Assembly: GCA_963752815.1 (NCBI GenBank)
Contig: CAVVZI010000021.1
Coordinates: 124,001 to 188,000, forward strand
Length of the DNA stretch: 64,000 bases
DNA from: Sva-07 sp963752815
GTDB taxonomy: Bacteria; Actinomycetota; Acidimicrobiia; Acidimicrobiales; Ilumatobacteraceae
Direction: 5' to 3'
Shown here: positions 54,584 to 63,648 of the stretch, piece by piece
Position numbering within the stretch: the first letter of the stretch is position 1
Layout: each line of letters opens with the position of its first letter
Made by a program: the position numbers and the translations under genes
The notes under the pieces: model-generated
What the model was told of the DNA's origin: nothing
Database searches by the model: none
What the model saw: the letters and a program-made list of their open reading frames with translations, nothing else

Positions 54584-55324
54584 ATGTCGGCATCGATGGA
54601 GGACGTGCTGAACGATCTGGTCGCTGAGTATGACCGCCTCGAAAGGATCCTGTCCTCGCTGGACGATGAGCAGTGGCTCGCGCCGTCTGGCGCTCCCGGT
54701 TGGACGGTACGCGACGTCGTGGTTCATCTCGCCCAGACCGAGGAAGCGGTGGCAGTGTCGCTCGCGGAACCCGTGGCTGAATGGACCTCCCGGGACCGAC
54801 CCCTCGATGATGCGGTCGATGCGCGGGTGCGCGCTGATACGACGCCTGCCGGCGAAGTGTTGGAGCGGTGGCGATCCGCGCGGCGTGCCTCGGTCACGGC
54901 TCTCGCGATCGCAGATCCAGACGTGATCGTGCGGTGGGCGGCGGCGCCCCTGAAGCCCAAGACGCTTGCGACAACTCGCCTTGCCGAGCACTGGGCTCAT
55001 GGGCTCGACATCTGCGAACCGCTCGGCCTGGAGCTGGAGGACACCGATCGGCTGCGCCACATCGCCTGGTTGGGTCATGCGACCTTGCCGTACGCTCTGC
55101 GGCTTGCCGGGCTCGACCCGCTCGAGTTGCTGTGCACGCTCGTGGCTCCCGACGGTGCGCTCTGGACCTACGGCCCGCCATCCGCGTCACACTGGGTGAC
55201 CGGGTCCGCCGGGGCGTTCTGCAGAGTTGGCGCGAGACGACTCGCCGCCGAAGAGTCCGGACTCGCCGTGTCGGGACCGGCCGCAGCCGCAGCCCTTGGC
55301 GTGCTTCGCAACTACGCCGCCTGA
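54584..55324 (+). CDS. Maleylpyruvate isomerase N-terminal (mycothiol-type) family protein, TIGR03084-like
   Basis: A 246-aa protein whose N-terminal four-helix bundle (LVAEYDRLERILSSLDDEQW, GWTVRDVVVHLAQTEEAV) is the mycothiol-dependent maleylpyruvate isomerase fold. His-containing segments VVHLAQ and LAEHWAHGLDI supply likely metal ligands. The C-terminal domain (HIAWLGHATLPYALRLAGL) fits the TIGR03084 architecture. Actual substrate unknown. ATG at 54584 is chosen over an in-frame TTG at 54566. Confidence 0.78.
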   Translation: MSASMEDVLNDLVAEYDRLERILSSLDDEQWLAPSGAPGWTVRDVVVHLAQTEEAVAVSLAEPVAEWTSRDRPLDDAVDARVRADTTPAGEVLERWRSARRASVTALAIADPDVIVRWAAAPLKPKTLATTRLAEHWAHGLDICEPLGLELEDTDRLRHIAWLGHATLPYALRLAGLDPLELLCTLVAPDGALWTYGPPSASHWVTGSAGAFCRVGARRLAAEESGLAVSGPAAAAALGVLRNYAA

Positions 55325-55492
55325 CGCACAGACGTGTCCCGAGCCGGTGCGGGGCGGCGAAAGCCGGCTTCCGGAGAGCAGGCGGCGGTAGATCTCGTCT
55401 TTGCTGACCGCTGTCGTCCGGCCGTCGGCTCCTGATCATCACATCTTGCTTGTGTGCAAAGCTTGACAGGGGGAACGAGCAAGGGAGACGTG

Positions 55493-55699
55493 ATGAGCGT
55501 TGTGAAGATCATCGAAGTCGTCGGCCGGTCAACCACCAGTTCGGACGACGCTGTGAAAAGTGCCCTGAGTGAGGCCAAGCGGACCCTGCGCGACGTCAAG
55601 GCGCTTGACGTGGTGTCGGTCGGCTTGCGGGGAGACAACCTCGACGAATGGGGGGCGCTGGTCCGGATCTCGTTCCTCGTGGAAAACGTCACCGACTGA
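55493..55699 (+). CDS. Dodecin
   Basis: A 68-aa flavin-storage protein forming hollow dodecamers. The sequence VVKIIEVVGRSTTSSDDAVKSAL to VENVTD follows the dodecin pattern almost end to end, with the flavin-stacking Trp in DEWGALVRISF. AAGGGAG precedes the ATG at 55493. It stands alone in a 410-nt interval between the isomerase-like and acyltransferase genes. Confidence 0.9.
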   Translation: MSVVKIIEVVGRSTTSSDDAVKSALSEAKRTLRDVKALDVVSVGLRGDNLDEWGALVRISFLVENVTD

Positions 55700-55734
55700 T
55701 CCGGCTGCGCTGATCGCGTCGGTCCGGGGCTGGC

Positions 55735-57144
55735 TCAGGTTGCGGCGACGAGATCTCCGAACGAACGCTCGATGCAGTCGGCGTAGTGCGCCGGGTCGGG
55801 CATCATCTCGCGACACGCGGTGAACGAGAGCACGAACTGCGTGTCATAGCTGCCGACGATGTTGATCAGCCCCATTCCGTCGACGGCGGGTCCCGCGCCG
55901 AAGCTGCAGACACTGCGCGCCCCGGCGAAGTACAGCGGCTCACGTGGACCAGGCACGTTGGTCACGACCGTGTTGACCAGACCGGCCGACCCGGGCCGGG
56001 TGAACCGGCCCGCCAGCCTGGTGCCGACACCGATCAGCAGTCCCGGCGCCAATTGCGACAACTCGGACAGGTTGCGGGCGCCCACGGCTTGGGTGACTTC
56101 CTTGGAGCTCGATGTCGACCGCTGCACGGCAGCCAGCCGTTCGACGGGATCGGCGACATCGGTCGCCAGGCTGACGATCATCGCCGAGACCTGGTTGCCC
56201 AGATCGCTCTTCTCGGATTCGGTGCGCACCGAGACCGGCGTCATCGCGCGCAGCGACGCGGTCGGCAGTTCGCCGGCATCTTCGAGGTAGGTGCGGAGCG
56301 CGCCTCCGATCACGGCCAGGGCGACATCGTTGACCGTCGCCCCTTCGACGAGGTTGCGCATCGGCTTGAGCTCGGCGAAGGGGAAGAACTTCGCGTCGAG
56401 GACACGATGCGCGGTGACCGGCCCGTTGAAGCGTGTACCGGGTGCCAGGCCGCCGGCGGGAGCATCGGATTGGTTGCGCATCGTCGCCGCCGCACGACCG
56501 AGACCGGGCACGATCCTGCCGGTCAGGCGCATGGCCCGGGCCGGGGTTCGCAGGCCGTTCATCACGGCCCGGCTGTAGAGCTCGAACGGGGACGGGTCGG
56601 GCTCGGGACGCCATGGCTTGTCAGGTGGCGGCGGATCGAGCACGTCCGGCGTCTGCGAGTGGATGGCGGTGATCATCTCGATGCCCGACTTGCCGTCGAC
56701 CGCGGCGTGATGGATCTTCAGCACGAAGGCGAAGCCACCCTTCGGAACGCCGGCGACCTTGTCGAGGCCTTCGATGACGTACAGCTCCCACAGCGGCTTC
56801 GAGAGGTCGAGCGGGCGGGCGTGCAACCGGGCGGCCTGGATGCAGAACTGGCGCCAGTCGCCCGGCTTGGGCAGTGCGATGTGGCGCACGTGGTACTCGA
56901 GGTCGAACTCCTCGTCCTCCACCCAGTACGGGTGGTCGAAGTCGGCGGGAACCCGCACCACCTTCTGACGGAAGGCCCTGGCCAGGTGCAACCTGGCCTC
57001 GAGGTGGGCCAGGATGCCCTTGAACGTCACGGATCCGCCGGGCGCCGTGGAGGGGTCGTAGATGCTGATCGATGTGATGTGCGTCGGCGCGTGCGGCCGC
57101 TCGCTGTAGATGAACGACGCATCCTGTCCACTGAGCTGCTGCAT
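55735..57144 (-). CDS. Wax ester synthase/diacylglycerol acyltransferase (WS/DGAT)
   Basis: Acyl-CoA-dependent acyltransferase of 469 aa making triacylglycerol or wax esters for storage. The catalytic HHxxxDG is HHAAVDG at residues 145-151, PLWELYVIEGL precedes it, and the second conserved block GATVNDVALAVIGGALR and the C-terminal NTVVTNVPGPREPLYFAG are present. The neighbouring lipase gene, same strand, 69 nt upstream, suggests linked storage-lipid turnover. Confidence 0.92.
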   Translation of the reverse strand: MQQLSGQDASFIYSERPHAPTHITSISIYDPSTAPGGSVTFKGILAHLEARLHLARAFRQKVVRVPADFDHPYWVEDEEFDLEYHVRHIALPKPGDWRQFCIQAARLHARPLDLSKPLWELYVIEGLDKVAGVPKGGFAFVLKIHHAAVDGKSGIEMITAIHSQTPDVLDPPPPDKPWRPEPDPSPFELYSRAVMNGLRTPARAMRLTGRIVPGLGRAAATMRNQSDAPAGGLAPGTRFNGPVTAHRVLDAKFFPFAELKPMRNLVEGATVNDVALAVIGGALRTYLEDAGELPTASLRAMTPVSVRTESEKSDLGNQVSAMIVSLATDVADPVERLAAVQRSTSSSKEVTQAVGARNLSELSQLAPGLLIGVGTRLAGRFTRPGSAGLVNTVVTNVPGPREPLYFAGARSVCSFGAGPAVDGMGLINIVGSYDTQFVLSFTACREMMPDPAHYADCIERSFGDLVAAT

Positions 57145-57213
57145 GTGCGACCCCCCGGTCTCGCGCCCCGCCGGCAGTCTGGCAGATGTGCCGAGGATTG
57201 TTCGCAGGGACGG

Positions 57214-58023
57214 TCAGGCGGCGTGCGACGTGCTGCGGCGTTCGTGCCAGTTGGCCGGACGCGGGTACCAGGCCCGAGCCCACAACGGGGCCGAGAACGG
57301 CCGCCAATCGCCCTCTGGCTGCGACAGGCGATCGAGGATGGCCAGGACGATGGCGGGGTTGACGCCCATGCCGACGTGCGACCCGCGCACCTCGATGTTC
57401 TCGGTGTGCTCGCGCACCTCGTCGATGCACGTCTGCCACGGCGCGACACCGTCGGTACGCGAATAGAACGACGTGGCGGGTACCTGCAGCGGCGGACGGT
57501 CCTCCTCGCGCAGATGCATCAGCGACAGGTCCCCGTTGTGCAGGTGCTGCACCTGCTCCCACAGCCCCGTCGCAGAACTGCGATCGCCCTCGACCATTCG
57601 GTACGGGCTGCCGAGCGTGATCACCTGTCGAACAGTGTCGGGCGACTCCCGGGCGAGCAGCCGGGCGTAGATGCCGCCGAGGCTCTGGCCGATCAGCGTG
57701 ACGGTTCGTCCGTGCCGCTCGTGCAACTCGGCGAGCCGGTCCCGCATGCCGTCGACGGCACGGGCAGTGGGTCCGATGTTCCGCCCCAACCCCCAGGCAT
57801 GCACCCAGTACCCCTGGCCGCGCAACGCCCAACGCAGCGGAGTCGTCGATTCATCACTGGCCCCGAACCCCGGCAGGATCAGCACGGGATGCTGATCGCC
57901 GGCACCCAGGGTGCGCAGCAACGGCCCGAGGCACAAGAACGCGGTGGCCTCCAACGGGAGCCACATCGCCTCCATCGCCTGCAGCGCAGCGGTGGGAGGC
58001 CGGACGGGATGAGGGTCGCTCAT
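57214..58023 (-). CDS. Alpha/beta hydrolase, lipase-like
   Basis: A 269-aa lipase-like hydrolase. The oxyanion strand VLILPGFGASDESTTPL, nucleophile elbow LIGQSLGGIYAR (Ser in GQSLGG) and terminal His in GSHVGMGVNPAI fit triacylglycerol/mycobacterial LipT-type enzymes. No signal peptide; acts in the cytoplasm or at lipid bodies by inference. It lies between the VOC gene and the WS/DGAT gene on the same strand. Confidence 0.83.
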   Translation of the reverse strand: MSDPHPVRPPTAALQAMEAMWLPLEATAFLCLGPLLRTLGAGDQHPVLILPGFGASDESTTPLRWALRGQGYWVHAWGLGRNIGPTARAVDGMRDRLAELHERHGRTVTLIGQSLGGIYARLLARESPDTVRQVITLGSPYRMVEGDRSSATGLWEQVQHLHNGDLSLMHLREEDRPPLQVPATSFYSRTDGVAPWQTCIDEVREHTENIEVRGSHVGMGVNPAIVLAILDRLSQPEGDWRPFSAPLWARAWYPRPANWHERRSTSHAA

Positions 58024-58055
58024 GGAAGCACGCTAGCCACGCCTGTGCGCCGTCG

Positions 58056-58721
58056 TCAGATCCTGAACTCGACGCCGCCGATGCGGTGGCTGACCGTCGC
58101 GCCGTCGCCGAGGTCGACCGCGACGAGACCGCCAGTTCCCTGCGACCAACGGATCTCGGCGTTGTCGAAGTCCGGTTGACCGAGGATCTCGCGCCAACGC
58201 GCCGCGGTCGTGTCCGGATCGGGCACAGCCAGCTCGACTGCCGTGATGACGCTGACGACGTCGGTGCGCACGGCGCGTTGCCAGTCGGGTCCGGCCGGCA
58301 TCCACGGGCCGTTCGGATCGTCGCCGCCCGGCTGGAAGTCGATCTCGAGGAACGATCCTCCGGTGTCGCCGGGGTGGAGCTGCCAGATCTGGTAGCCGTG
58401 GTCGTCGGCCTCGAACGCGGTCCGGATCCCGAGGGCCGCCGCACGTTCGCGAAACGGAGACTGGTCGTCGGTGTGGCTGATCACCATGTAGCCGCCATCG
58501 GCCCCCAAGCGTTCGAGCTGGCGGCCGGCGGCCGTGCCGGCGGTGATCGGCGAGACGACCTCGATGAACTGCGTCCCGACGGGCAGGACGGCGTTGCGCA
58601 GGCCGAACATCTCGACGCCCGGATCGTTGAACGCGACCTCGAGACCGAGCAGTCGGCCGAGATCGGCGACGACCGCGTCGAGATCGTGGACGACGAGGGC
58701 CACCTGGCGGAGGCGGATCAT
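58056..58721 (-). CDS. VOC (glyoxalase/bleomycin resistance) family protein
   Basis: A 221-aa protein built from two paired beta-alpha-beta-beta-beta units: RLRQVALVVHDLDAVVADLGRLLG (first unit, with metal-type His in VVHD) and AVELAVPDPDTTAARWREILG (second). The FLEIDFQPGGD segment supplies a Glu ligand. It may be an isomerase, epimerase or dioxygenase in the enoyl-CoA hydratase operon; its start overlaps the stop of the preceding hydratase gene by four bases. Confidence 0.82.
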   Translation of the reverse strand: MIRLRQVALVVHDLDAVVADLGRLLGLEVAFNDPGVEMFGLRNAVLPVGTQFIEVVSPITAGTAAGRQLERLGADGGYMVISHTDDQSPFRERAAALGIRTAFEADDHGYQIWQLHPGDTGGSFLEIDFQPGGDDPNGPWMPAGPDWQRAVRTDVVSVITAVELAVPDPDTTAARWREILGQPDFDNAEIRWSQGTGGLVAVDLGDGATVSHRIGGVEFRI

Positions 58722-59485
58722 CGGAACACCGGCTTGCGCTTCTCGACGAAGGCCCGGAACGCCTCGGCCGTGTCGGCGCTCGCGGCGATCTCGAGATGCC
58801 GGCCCGCCTCGTATGCGGTGAAGTCGGCAAAGGTCATCTGCTCCGCGGCGAGGTAGTTCTGCTTGAGGCCGCGAAGGGCGGTCGGCGACTTCTCGAGCAG
58901 CGTCGTCAGGAGGGACTCGGCGTCGTCCCGGAAGGTGTCGTCGGCGAACACCCGGGCCACGATCCCGATGCGCTCGGCCTCGTCCGCTTCGATCCGCCGA
59001 GGGAAGAACGACAGGTCCCGCGCCCGCGCCGCGCCGACGATGCGCGGGAGCGACCACGGAATGGCCATGTCACCGGCGACGGCGACGTCGAGAAAGGCCG
59101 TGTTCAACTTCGCCGATGCGGTCATCACCCGCACGTCGCAGGCGAGCGCCCACCCCAGACCCGCGCCCGCGCAGGCTCCGTTGATGGCGGCGACCGTGAC
59201 CGCGGGGATTTCGTGCAGCAGCGTCGTGACCTCGAACTCGCGCGCCGTCAGGACCTCGTCGGGTCCGCCGCTGGTGAAATGCTTGAGGTCGGCGCCAGGA
59301 CAGAAGGCCTTGCCGGCCCCGGTGAGAACCAGCACGCGAATGCTCGGATCGGTCGCCGCCCGTTGGAGCGCGTCGTACGCCTCGCGCACCATCTGGTTGG
59401 TCATTCCGTTCATGTGCTCGGGCCGATCGAGGGTCACGCGGCACAGCCCGTCGGCGACCTCGTAGCGGATCGTGTCGAAGTCCAT
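58718..59485 (-). CDS. Enoyl-CoA hydratase/isomerase (crotonase family), second of pair
   Basis: Crotonase of 255 aa that hydrates or isomerises enoyl-CoA esters. The CoA-binding start is VTLDRPEHMNGM, the first oxyanion loop GKAFCPGADLKHF and the second AAINGACAGAGLGWALACD. One catalytic Glu position of classical hydratases is replaced in LDVAVAGDMAIPWSLPR, so an isomerase or other reaction is possible. Coupled on both sides: one-base overlap with the first hydratase gene, four with VOC. Confidence 0.88.
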   Translation of the reverse strand: MDFDTIRYEVADGLCRVTLDRPEHMNGMTNQMVREAYDALQRAATDPSIRVLVLTGAGKAFCPGADLKHFTSGGPDEVLTAREFEVTTLLHEIPAVTVAAINGACAGAGLGWALACDVRVMTASAKLNTAFLDVAVAGDMAIPWSLPRIVGAARARDLSFFPRRIEADEAERIGIVARVFADDTFRDDAESLLTTLLEKSPTALRGLKQNYLAAEQMTFADFTAYEAGRHLEIAASADTAEAFRAFVEKRKPVFR

Positions 59486-60273
59486 CAGCTCCCCAATCTC
59501 GGGAAGTTCGGCGCGCGCTTCTCGATCAGTGCGCCGGCCCCTTCCTTGGCGTCGATCCGATCGAGGGCCGCGTACTGCACCCCGTCGATCGTCTCGAGCG
59601 CCTCGGGGTAGCGGACGCCGTAGCCCTCGTACACGAGCCGTTTGGTGTCGGCGATCGAGGCGGGAGACACGTGCTCCGCGAGATCGACGACGTACCGGCG
59701 AGCAGCCGCCAGCAGGTCGTCGGGTTGCGCCACCTGCTGGACCAGTCCGACGCGATGGGCTTCCGCCGCGTCGATCTTCCGTGACGACCACAACAGATCG
59801 AGCGCGGCGCCGGTGCCGATCAGGCGCGGCACGATCCACGTCGTCCCGTGTTCGGCGACGAGACCGCGTTTCGAGAAGATCGACGTGAACGAACCGTCCG
59901 TCGACGCGATGCGCACGTCGCTCATCACGGCCAGGACGAAACCGCCACCCGCCGCGACGCCGTTCACCGCACTGATGACCGGTTTGGGGACCGACAGCAA
60001 CCACGTGAACATTCCCGGAACATCGTCGGATTTCGGTCGCGTCGACGAACCCGCTGTCGCGGTCCGTTGCAGCACGCTGGCGTCGAGCCCGGAGCAGAAC
60101 CCGCGGCCGGCACCGGTGACGACGATGCCGACGACCCGCGGATCACGCGCCGCGTCGTCGACGGCCTCGCGAAACGCGGCCAGCATCGAGAACGTGAGGG
60201 CGTTCAGCGTTTCGGGTCGGTTCAGGGTGATCGTTGCGACGGGATCGTCGACCTCGACCAGGATCTCATTCAT
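59485..60273 (-). CDS. Enoyl-CoA hydratase/isomerase (crotonase family), first of pair
   Basis: Crotonase of 262 aa. Landmarks are ITLNRPETLNALTF, oxyanion loops GRGFCSGLDASVL and SAVNGVAAGGGFVLAVMSD, and the downstream FSKRGLVAEHGTTWIVPRLIG with the Glu kept. It shares only moderate similarity with the second crotonase, so the two probably act on successive intermediates rather than duplicating one step. It lies 75 nt downstream of the alcohol dehydrogenase. Confidence 0.9.
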   Translation of the reverse strand: MNEILVEVDDPVATITLNRPETLNALTFSMLAAFREAVDDAARDPRVVGIVVTGAGRGFCSGLDASVLQRTATAGSSTRPKSDDVPGMFTWLLSVPKPVISAVNGVAAGGGFVLAVMSDVRIASTDGSFTSIFSKRGLVAEHGTTWIVPRLIGTGAALDLLWSSRKIDAAEAHRVGLVQQVAQPDDLLAAARRYVVDLAEHVSPASIADTKRLVYEGYGVRYPEALETIDGVQYAALDRIDAKEGAGALIEKRAPNFPRLGS

Positions 60274-60347
60274 CCGGCATCCATCCCTTCATGCCGCATC
60301 GCGGCGACGATGCCCATGATGCCGGACGGACGGTGGTGCGCCGGGTG

Positions 60348-61448
60348 TCAGAGCACGAGCTCGGGGAGCAGCACCGGCTTGATCACCGATCCGTCGAGCG
60401 AGGCCTGTTCGGCTTCGTCGATCTGCGACAGCGCGTAGGTCTCGATCAGTCGGTCGAAGGGGAAACGGCCGTCCTGCCACAGCTCGATCATTCGGGGGAT
60501 GAACTGCTGCGGATCGGCGTTGCCCTCGAAGATGCCGACCACGGTCTTGCCGAAGAGTGCGTTGGGATCGAAAACCAGTTGATCGCCGCCGGCGCCGACC
60601 AGGCCGCACACCCCTGTCGCTCGAAGCCCGGCCACCGCTGCGGTCACGACGGCGGGTACACCGGTGGTGTCGAACGCATAGTCGGTGCCGCCACCCGAGG
60701 CGGCGACGACAGCACCAGCCACATCGACGCCATCCGCCGCGAGCACCGTGTGCGTGGCACCGAGTTCCACCGCCAGGTCGAGTCGGTGCTGGTGTCGGTC
60801 GACAGCGATGATCGTGGCGGCCTCGGCCACGCGGGCTGCCATGATCGCGGCCATCCCCACGCCACCGGTCCCGTAGACGGCGATCGATTCCCCCGGCTGC
60901 ACGTCGAGTGCGATGAGCACCGATCCGGCGCCGGTCTGGATGCCGCAGCCGAGCGGGCCGAGCAGTCGGAGGTCGGCGTCGGGATCGACGACCACGGTGT
61001 TCTGCTCGGAGGCGATCGCGTAGGTGGCGAACGACGATTGTCCGAACCAACGCGAGGCGACCGCCTTGCCATCGAGGTCGGTCGCCGGCGGCGAGCCGTC
61101 CAGCTTGGACCCGACGAAGTTCTTCATCGCAAACTGGTCGCAGTACGGGTTGAGATGGTCGGCGCAGTTGCGGCAATGTCCGCACGAATCGAACGACAAC
61201 ACGACATGGTCGCCGGGGGAGATGGACGTCACGCCCGCTCCGACGGCTTCGACGACACCGGCGCCCTCGTGGCCGGGGATGATCGGCAGCAGCATCGCGG
61301 CCGCGTTCCTCAGGATCGAGTCGGTGTGACAGATCCCGGCACTGACGATGCGGACGAGCACTTCGTCATCGGCAATGTCGGGAAGCTCGATCGTCTCGAT
61401 CGAGTACGGCTGGTCGGCGGAACGCAGTACCGCGGCAGTGGTCTTCAT
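60348..61448 (-). CDS. Zinc-dependent alcohol dehydrogenase (aryl/benzyl/geraniol type)
   Basis: NAD-dependent medium-chain dehydrogenase of 366 aa. Catalytic zinc ligands Cys40, His60 (GHEGAG) and Cys near 168 (LGCGIQTGAG); structural zinc Cys89, 92, 95, 103; cofactor motif GTGGVG near 196. The LGCGIQTGAG block is typical of aryl-alcohol and geraniol dehydrogenases. AAAGGA precedes the ATG. Lying 131 nt downstream of two linalool-dehydratase-like units, it is a good candidate to oxidise an allylic terpene alcohol; that substrate is inference. Confidence 0.9.
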   Translation of the reverse strand: MKTTAAVLRSADQPYSIETIELPDIADDEVLVRIVSAGICHTDSILRNAAAMLLPIIPGHEGAGVVEAVGAGVTSISPGDHVVLSFDSCGHCRNCADHLNPYCDQFAMKNFVGSKLDGSPPATDLDGKAVASRWFGQSSFATYAIASEQNTVVVDPDADLRLLGPLGCGIQTGAGSVLIALDVQPGESIAVYGTGGVGMAAIMAARVAEAATIIAVDRHQHRLDLAVELGATHTVLAADGVDVAGAVVAASGGGTDYAFDTTGVPAVVTAAVAGLRATGVCGLVGAGGDQLVFDPNALFGKTVVGIFEGNADPQQFIPRMIELWQDGRFPFDRLIETYALSQIDEAEQASLDGSVIKPVLLPELVL

Positions 61449-61483
61449 CGGAGTCCTTTTTGACGGCCGAACCTATAGCTCGG

Positions 61484-61497
61484 AGTCGGTCCCGACT
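61484..61497. promoter_or_regulatory. Short palindrome upstream of alcohol dehydrogenase
   Basis: AGTCGG-TC-CCGACT, two perfect 6-nt arms, 36 nt before the dehydrogenase start and beside a TATAG-like element. It could be an operator or a small hairpin; no regulator gene is adjacent. Confidence 0.35.
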
Positions 61498-61579
61498 GCA
61501 TCCCGAACGTCAGCGTCAACCGGACGAACCCGTACGGCACGGCTCGCGCAAACCTGGGTGGAATGATCTGATGCGCTGT

Positions 61580-61678
61580 CTACGGTCGAGCTGGTGGCTG
61601 GGTGACCCGCGGCTTGCGGCGCACACGGAACACGAAGGTCACCATGCGCGTCCAGAGACGGTCGCAGTTGAGGATCAC
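61580..61678 (-). CDS. Conserved small ORF downstream of LDI-like gene 1 (32 aa)
   Basis: A 33-codon frame from GTG at 61678 to TAG at 61580, reading VILNCDRLWTRMVTFVF then RVRRKPRVTQPPARP. Its GTG overlaps the stop of the large gene before it as GTGA. It aligns with the small ORF at 63645-63788 over LNCxxxWTxxVxxVxR, then P-x-VT and a Pro pair. Two copies in the same place after two paralogous genes argue strongly for real coding. One hydrophobic patch and a basic tail suggest a peripheral membrane or partner-binding peptide. Function unknown. Confidence 0.68.
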   Translation of the reverse strand: MILNCDRLWTRMVTFVFRVRRKPRVTQPPARP

Positions 61679-63648
61679 GATGCGCCGTCGAGGGTCAGAC
61701 GGACCGGGCCGTCGAGCGTGATGGTGACGGTGCCGTGGCCGTCGGCGTCCGCATCGAACGTGACGCTGACGTCGTCACCATCCGCGTGCTGCAATCGATG
61801 ACTCCCGGGTGTGAGGCGGGTGAAGTGCAGCGTCGCTTCGCCGCGACCATCCGCATCGGTTGCGGCGGCCGGTTCGATCCCCAGCTGCATCGTGACGCCG
61901 TCGTCGCTGCGGGCCAGGGTGATCAGCGCGTCCGGGCTCGCCTCGACGAGTGGACCGACCGGCTCGACCCACCCGCGGATGGCGAGCTGGGCGAGATCGA
62001 GCGGCGCCGACCAACGCAGCAACATGTAGGAGCCGAAGCCCGACCCGCCGACCGCCACCGGTCGCTCGGGCCACTGCCGGCCGGTCGCGCACTGTCGAGC
62101 GGACGCGTCGATCGCGGCGTCGATCAGCCGCTCGTCGCCCACCATGCGCGCCCCGCCGATCACCTTGATCCACGGGAGCAGCGAACTCGACGAGGTGTGA
62201 TGACGCTCGGGCTCGGGCGGCATCTCGAGGGCCAGCGTTCCGTCGACCACCATGCTCGACAGCATCGCCATCTTCGGCGCGGCACCCCGCAGGTCGAGCG
62301 CCTGGGCGCGCCGAGCATGGTCGGGGAGGACGTCGGCGAAGCGATGGGTGCCGTTGGCGTGGTAGTGCCCGCCGGGAACTTCGCCGGTGTCCCACGAGAC
62401 GCCGATGTGGTTGGAACGGATGTGCGCGTACGAACCGTCGGGCGTGAGGTACTCGTCGTCGAGTGTCTGCCGCCAACGGTCGCCGACGGCGGCCCAGTCG
62501 TCTGAACCGTGGATGGTGTCGTGGCCGTGCAGCGCCTGCGCGCCCATCACGTTGCACACGGTGAACGACCAGCCCGGTTCGCACGGGAAGAACCCGAGCC
62601 GGCTGCGCTCGAAGTTCTTGCGCACGGCAGCCGTGAGCGAGTGATGGTCGTACTCGAACGTGCGGCCGTCCTTCCACACGAACGTCAACGACGCCGGCTC
62701 GTCGAAGCGCAGGTCGCCCGTCGCCGCCTCGAAGCTGTTGACGACGTCGCCGAGGAAGGCCGAGAACATGATGTTGTCGCGGCGGATCGGGTCGGGGTTC
62801 GGGTCGAAGTTGCCGAGCAGGTTCAGCGTGCGCCAGTACTCCCACACCCGCAGGTCGGTGTGCTTGTGCACCACCTTGGCGAGCGCCTCGGTCATCCGAC
62901 CGGGCGCGTTGGGCAGGTAGTTGGCGGCGTACAGCGACATCGCCCAGGCGATGCTGTTGAGCTGGTAGCGCAGCTGGGTGCCGCCGTGGAACTGCTCGCC
63001 CCAGTCCATCCCCGCCAGGCCGTCGTCGGGCTGCTCGGCGAACGAGTAGCACCAGCGGAGGAGCTCGGCATCCATGTGGTCGGGTGGGCGCAGGGTGGTG
63101 ACCCGTTCGGGGATCTGCGCGTCGGCGAGGTAGGCGTTCAGCTCGGGCACCATCGCCCGCTTGGCGCGGAACCGGCGCTCGATCTTCCACACCATCGTCG
63201 CCACCACGGCGACGGCACAGACGTAGGCGACCGGGATCGCCCAGTCCCACGTGGTGCCGTGCTCGACCCAGACTCGCGGCCCGTCGGCGAGCACGGCAGC
63301 CAGGACCGCGGTGCCGAACCAGACGAGCGGGATCGAGAAGTGCGTGCTCAGCCCCCACCACAGCACGAGGGCGATGAGCGCCAGCACCTGGGTGACGACG
63401 AACAGGATCGGCGCAGCGTCGTAGAGCAACCCGGCGCCTGGATAGACGAGCCCCAATCCGAACGCCCGCCACGCCCCGCCATCGGAGACGAAGACCAGCA
63501 CGGTGCCGACGAGTTCCACGAGGGCGAGCGCGACCACGAGGCGGCCGAGCAGCCGACGGCTCGTCGGTCCGAAGCGCCTTGGTTGCTCGGGCAGGAGCAA
63601 TGGTCCGGGCACGACCGCAGTGTCGGCCTCGGTGATGGTGGCGGTCAT
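61675..63648 (-). CDS. Linalool dehydratase/isomerase-like protein with N-terminal membrane domain
   Basis: A 657-aa protein. Residues 30-170 hold about four membrane helices (LLGRLVVALALVELVGTVLVF, then WFGTAVLAAVLADG, VAYVCAVAVVATMVW). Residues 200-480 resemble the alpha/alpha-barrel of linalool dehydratase/isomerase: VWEYWRTLNLLGNF, PIRRDNIMFSAFLGD, and the cysteine pair PCEPGWSFTVCN (Cys near 354 and 363, nine apart as in that enzyme). A C-terminal beta domain ends DGPVRLTLDGAS. The His expected in the NIM segment is Phe, so chemistry may differ. AGGGAGG precedes the ATG. Confidence 0.72.
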   Translation of the reverse strand: MTATITEADTAVVPGPLLLPEQPRRFGPTSRRLLGRLVVALALVELVGTVLVFVSDGGAWRAFGLGLVYPGAGLLYDAAPILFVVTQVLALIALVLWWGLSTHFSIPLVWFGTAVLAAVLADGPRVWVEHGTTWDWAIPVAYVCAVAVVATMVWKIERRFRAKRAMVPELNAYLADAQIPERVTTLRPPDHMDAELLRWCYSFAEQPDDGLAGMDWGEQFHGGTQLRYQLNSIAWAMSLYAANYLPNAPGRMTEALAKVVHKHTDLRVWEYWRTLNLLGNFDPNPDPIRRDNIMFSAFLGDVVNSFEAATGDLRFDEPASLTFVWKDGRTFEYDHHSLTAAVRKNFERSRLGFFPCEPGWSFTVCNVMGAQALHGHDTIHGSDDWAAVGDRWRQTLDDEYLTPDGSYAHIRSNHIGVSWDTGEVPGGHYHANGTHRFADVLPDHARRAQALDLRGAAPKMAMLSSMVVDGTLALEMPPEPERHHTSSSSLLPWIKVIGGARMVGDERLIDAAIDASARQCATGRQWPERPVAVGGSGFGSYMLLRWSAPLDLAQLAIRGWVEPVGPLVEASPDALITLARSDDGVTMQLGIEPAAATDADGRGEATLHFTRLTPGSHRLQHADGDDVSVTFDADADGHGTVTITLDGPVRLTLDGAS

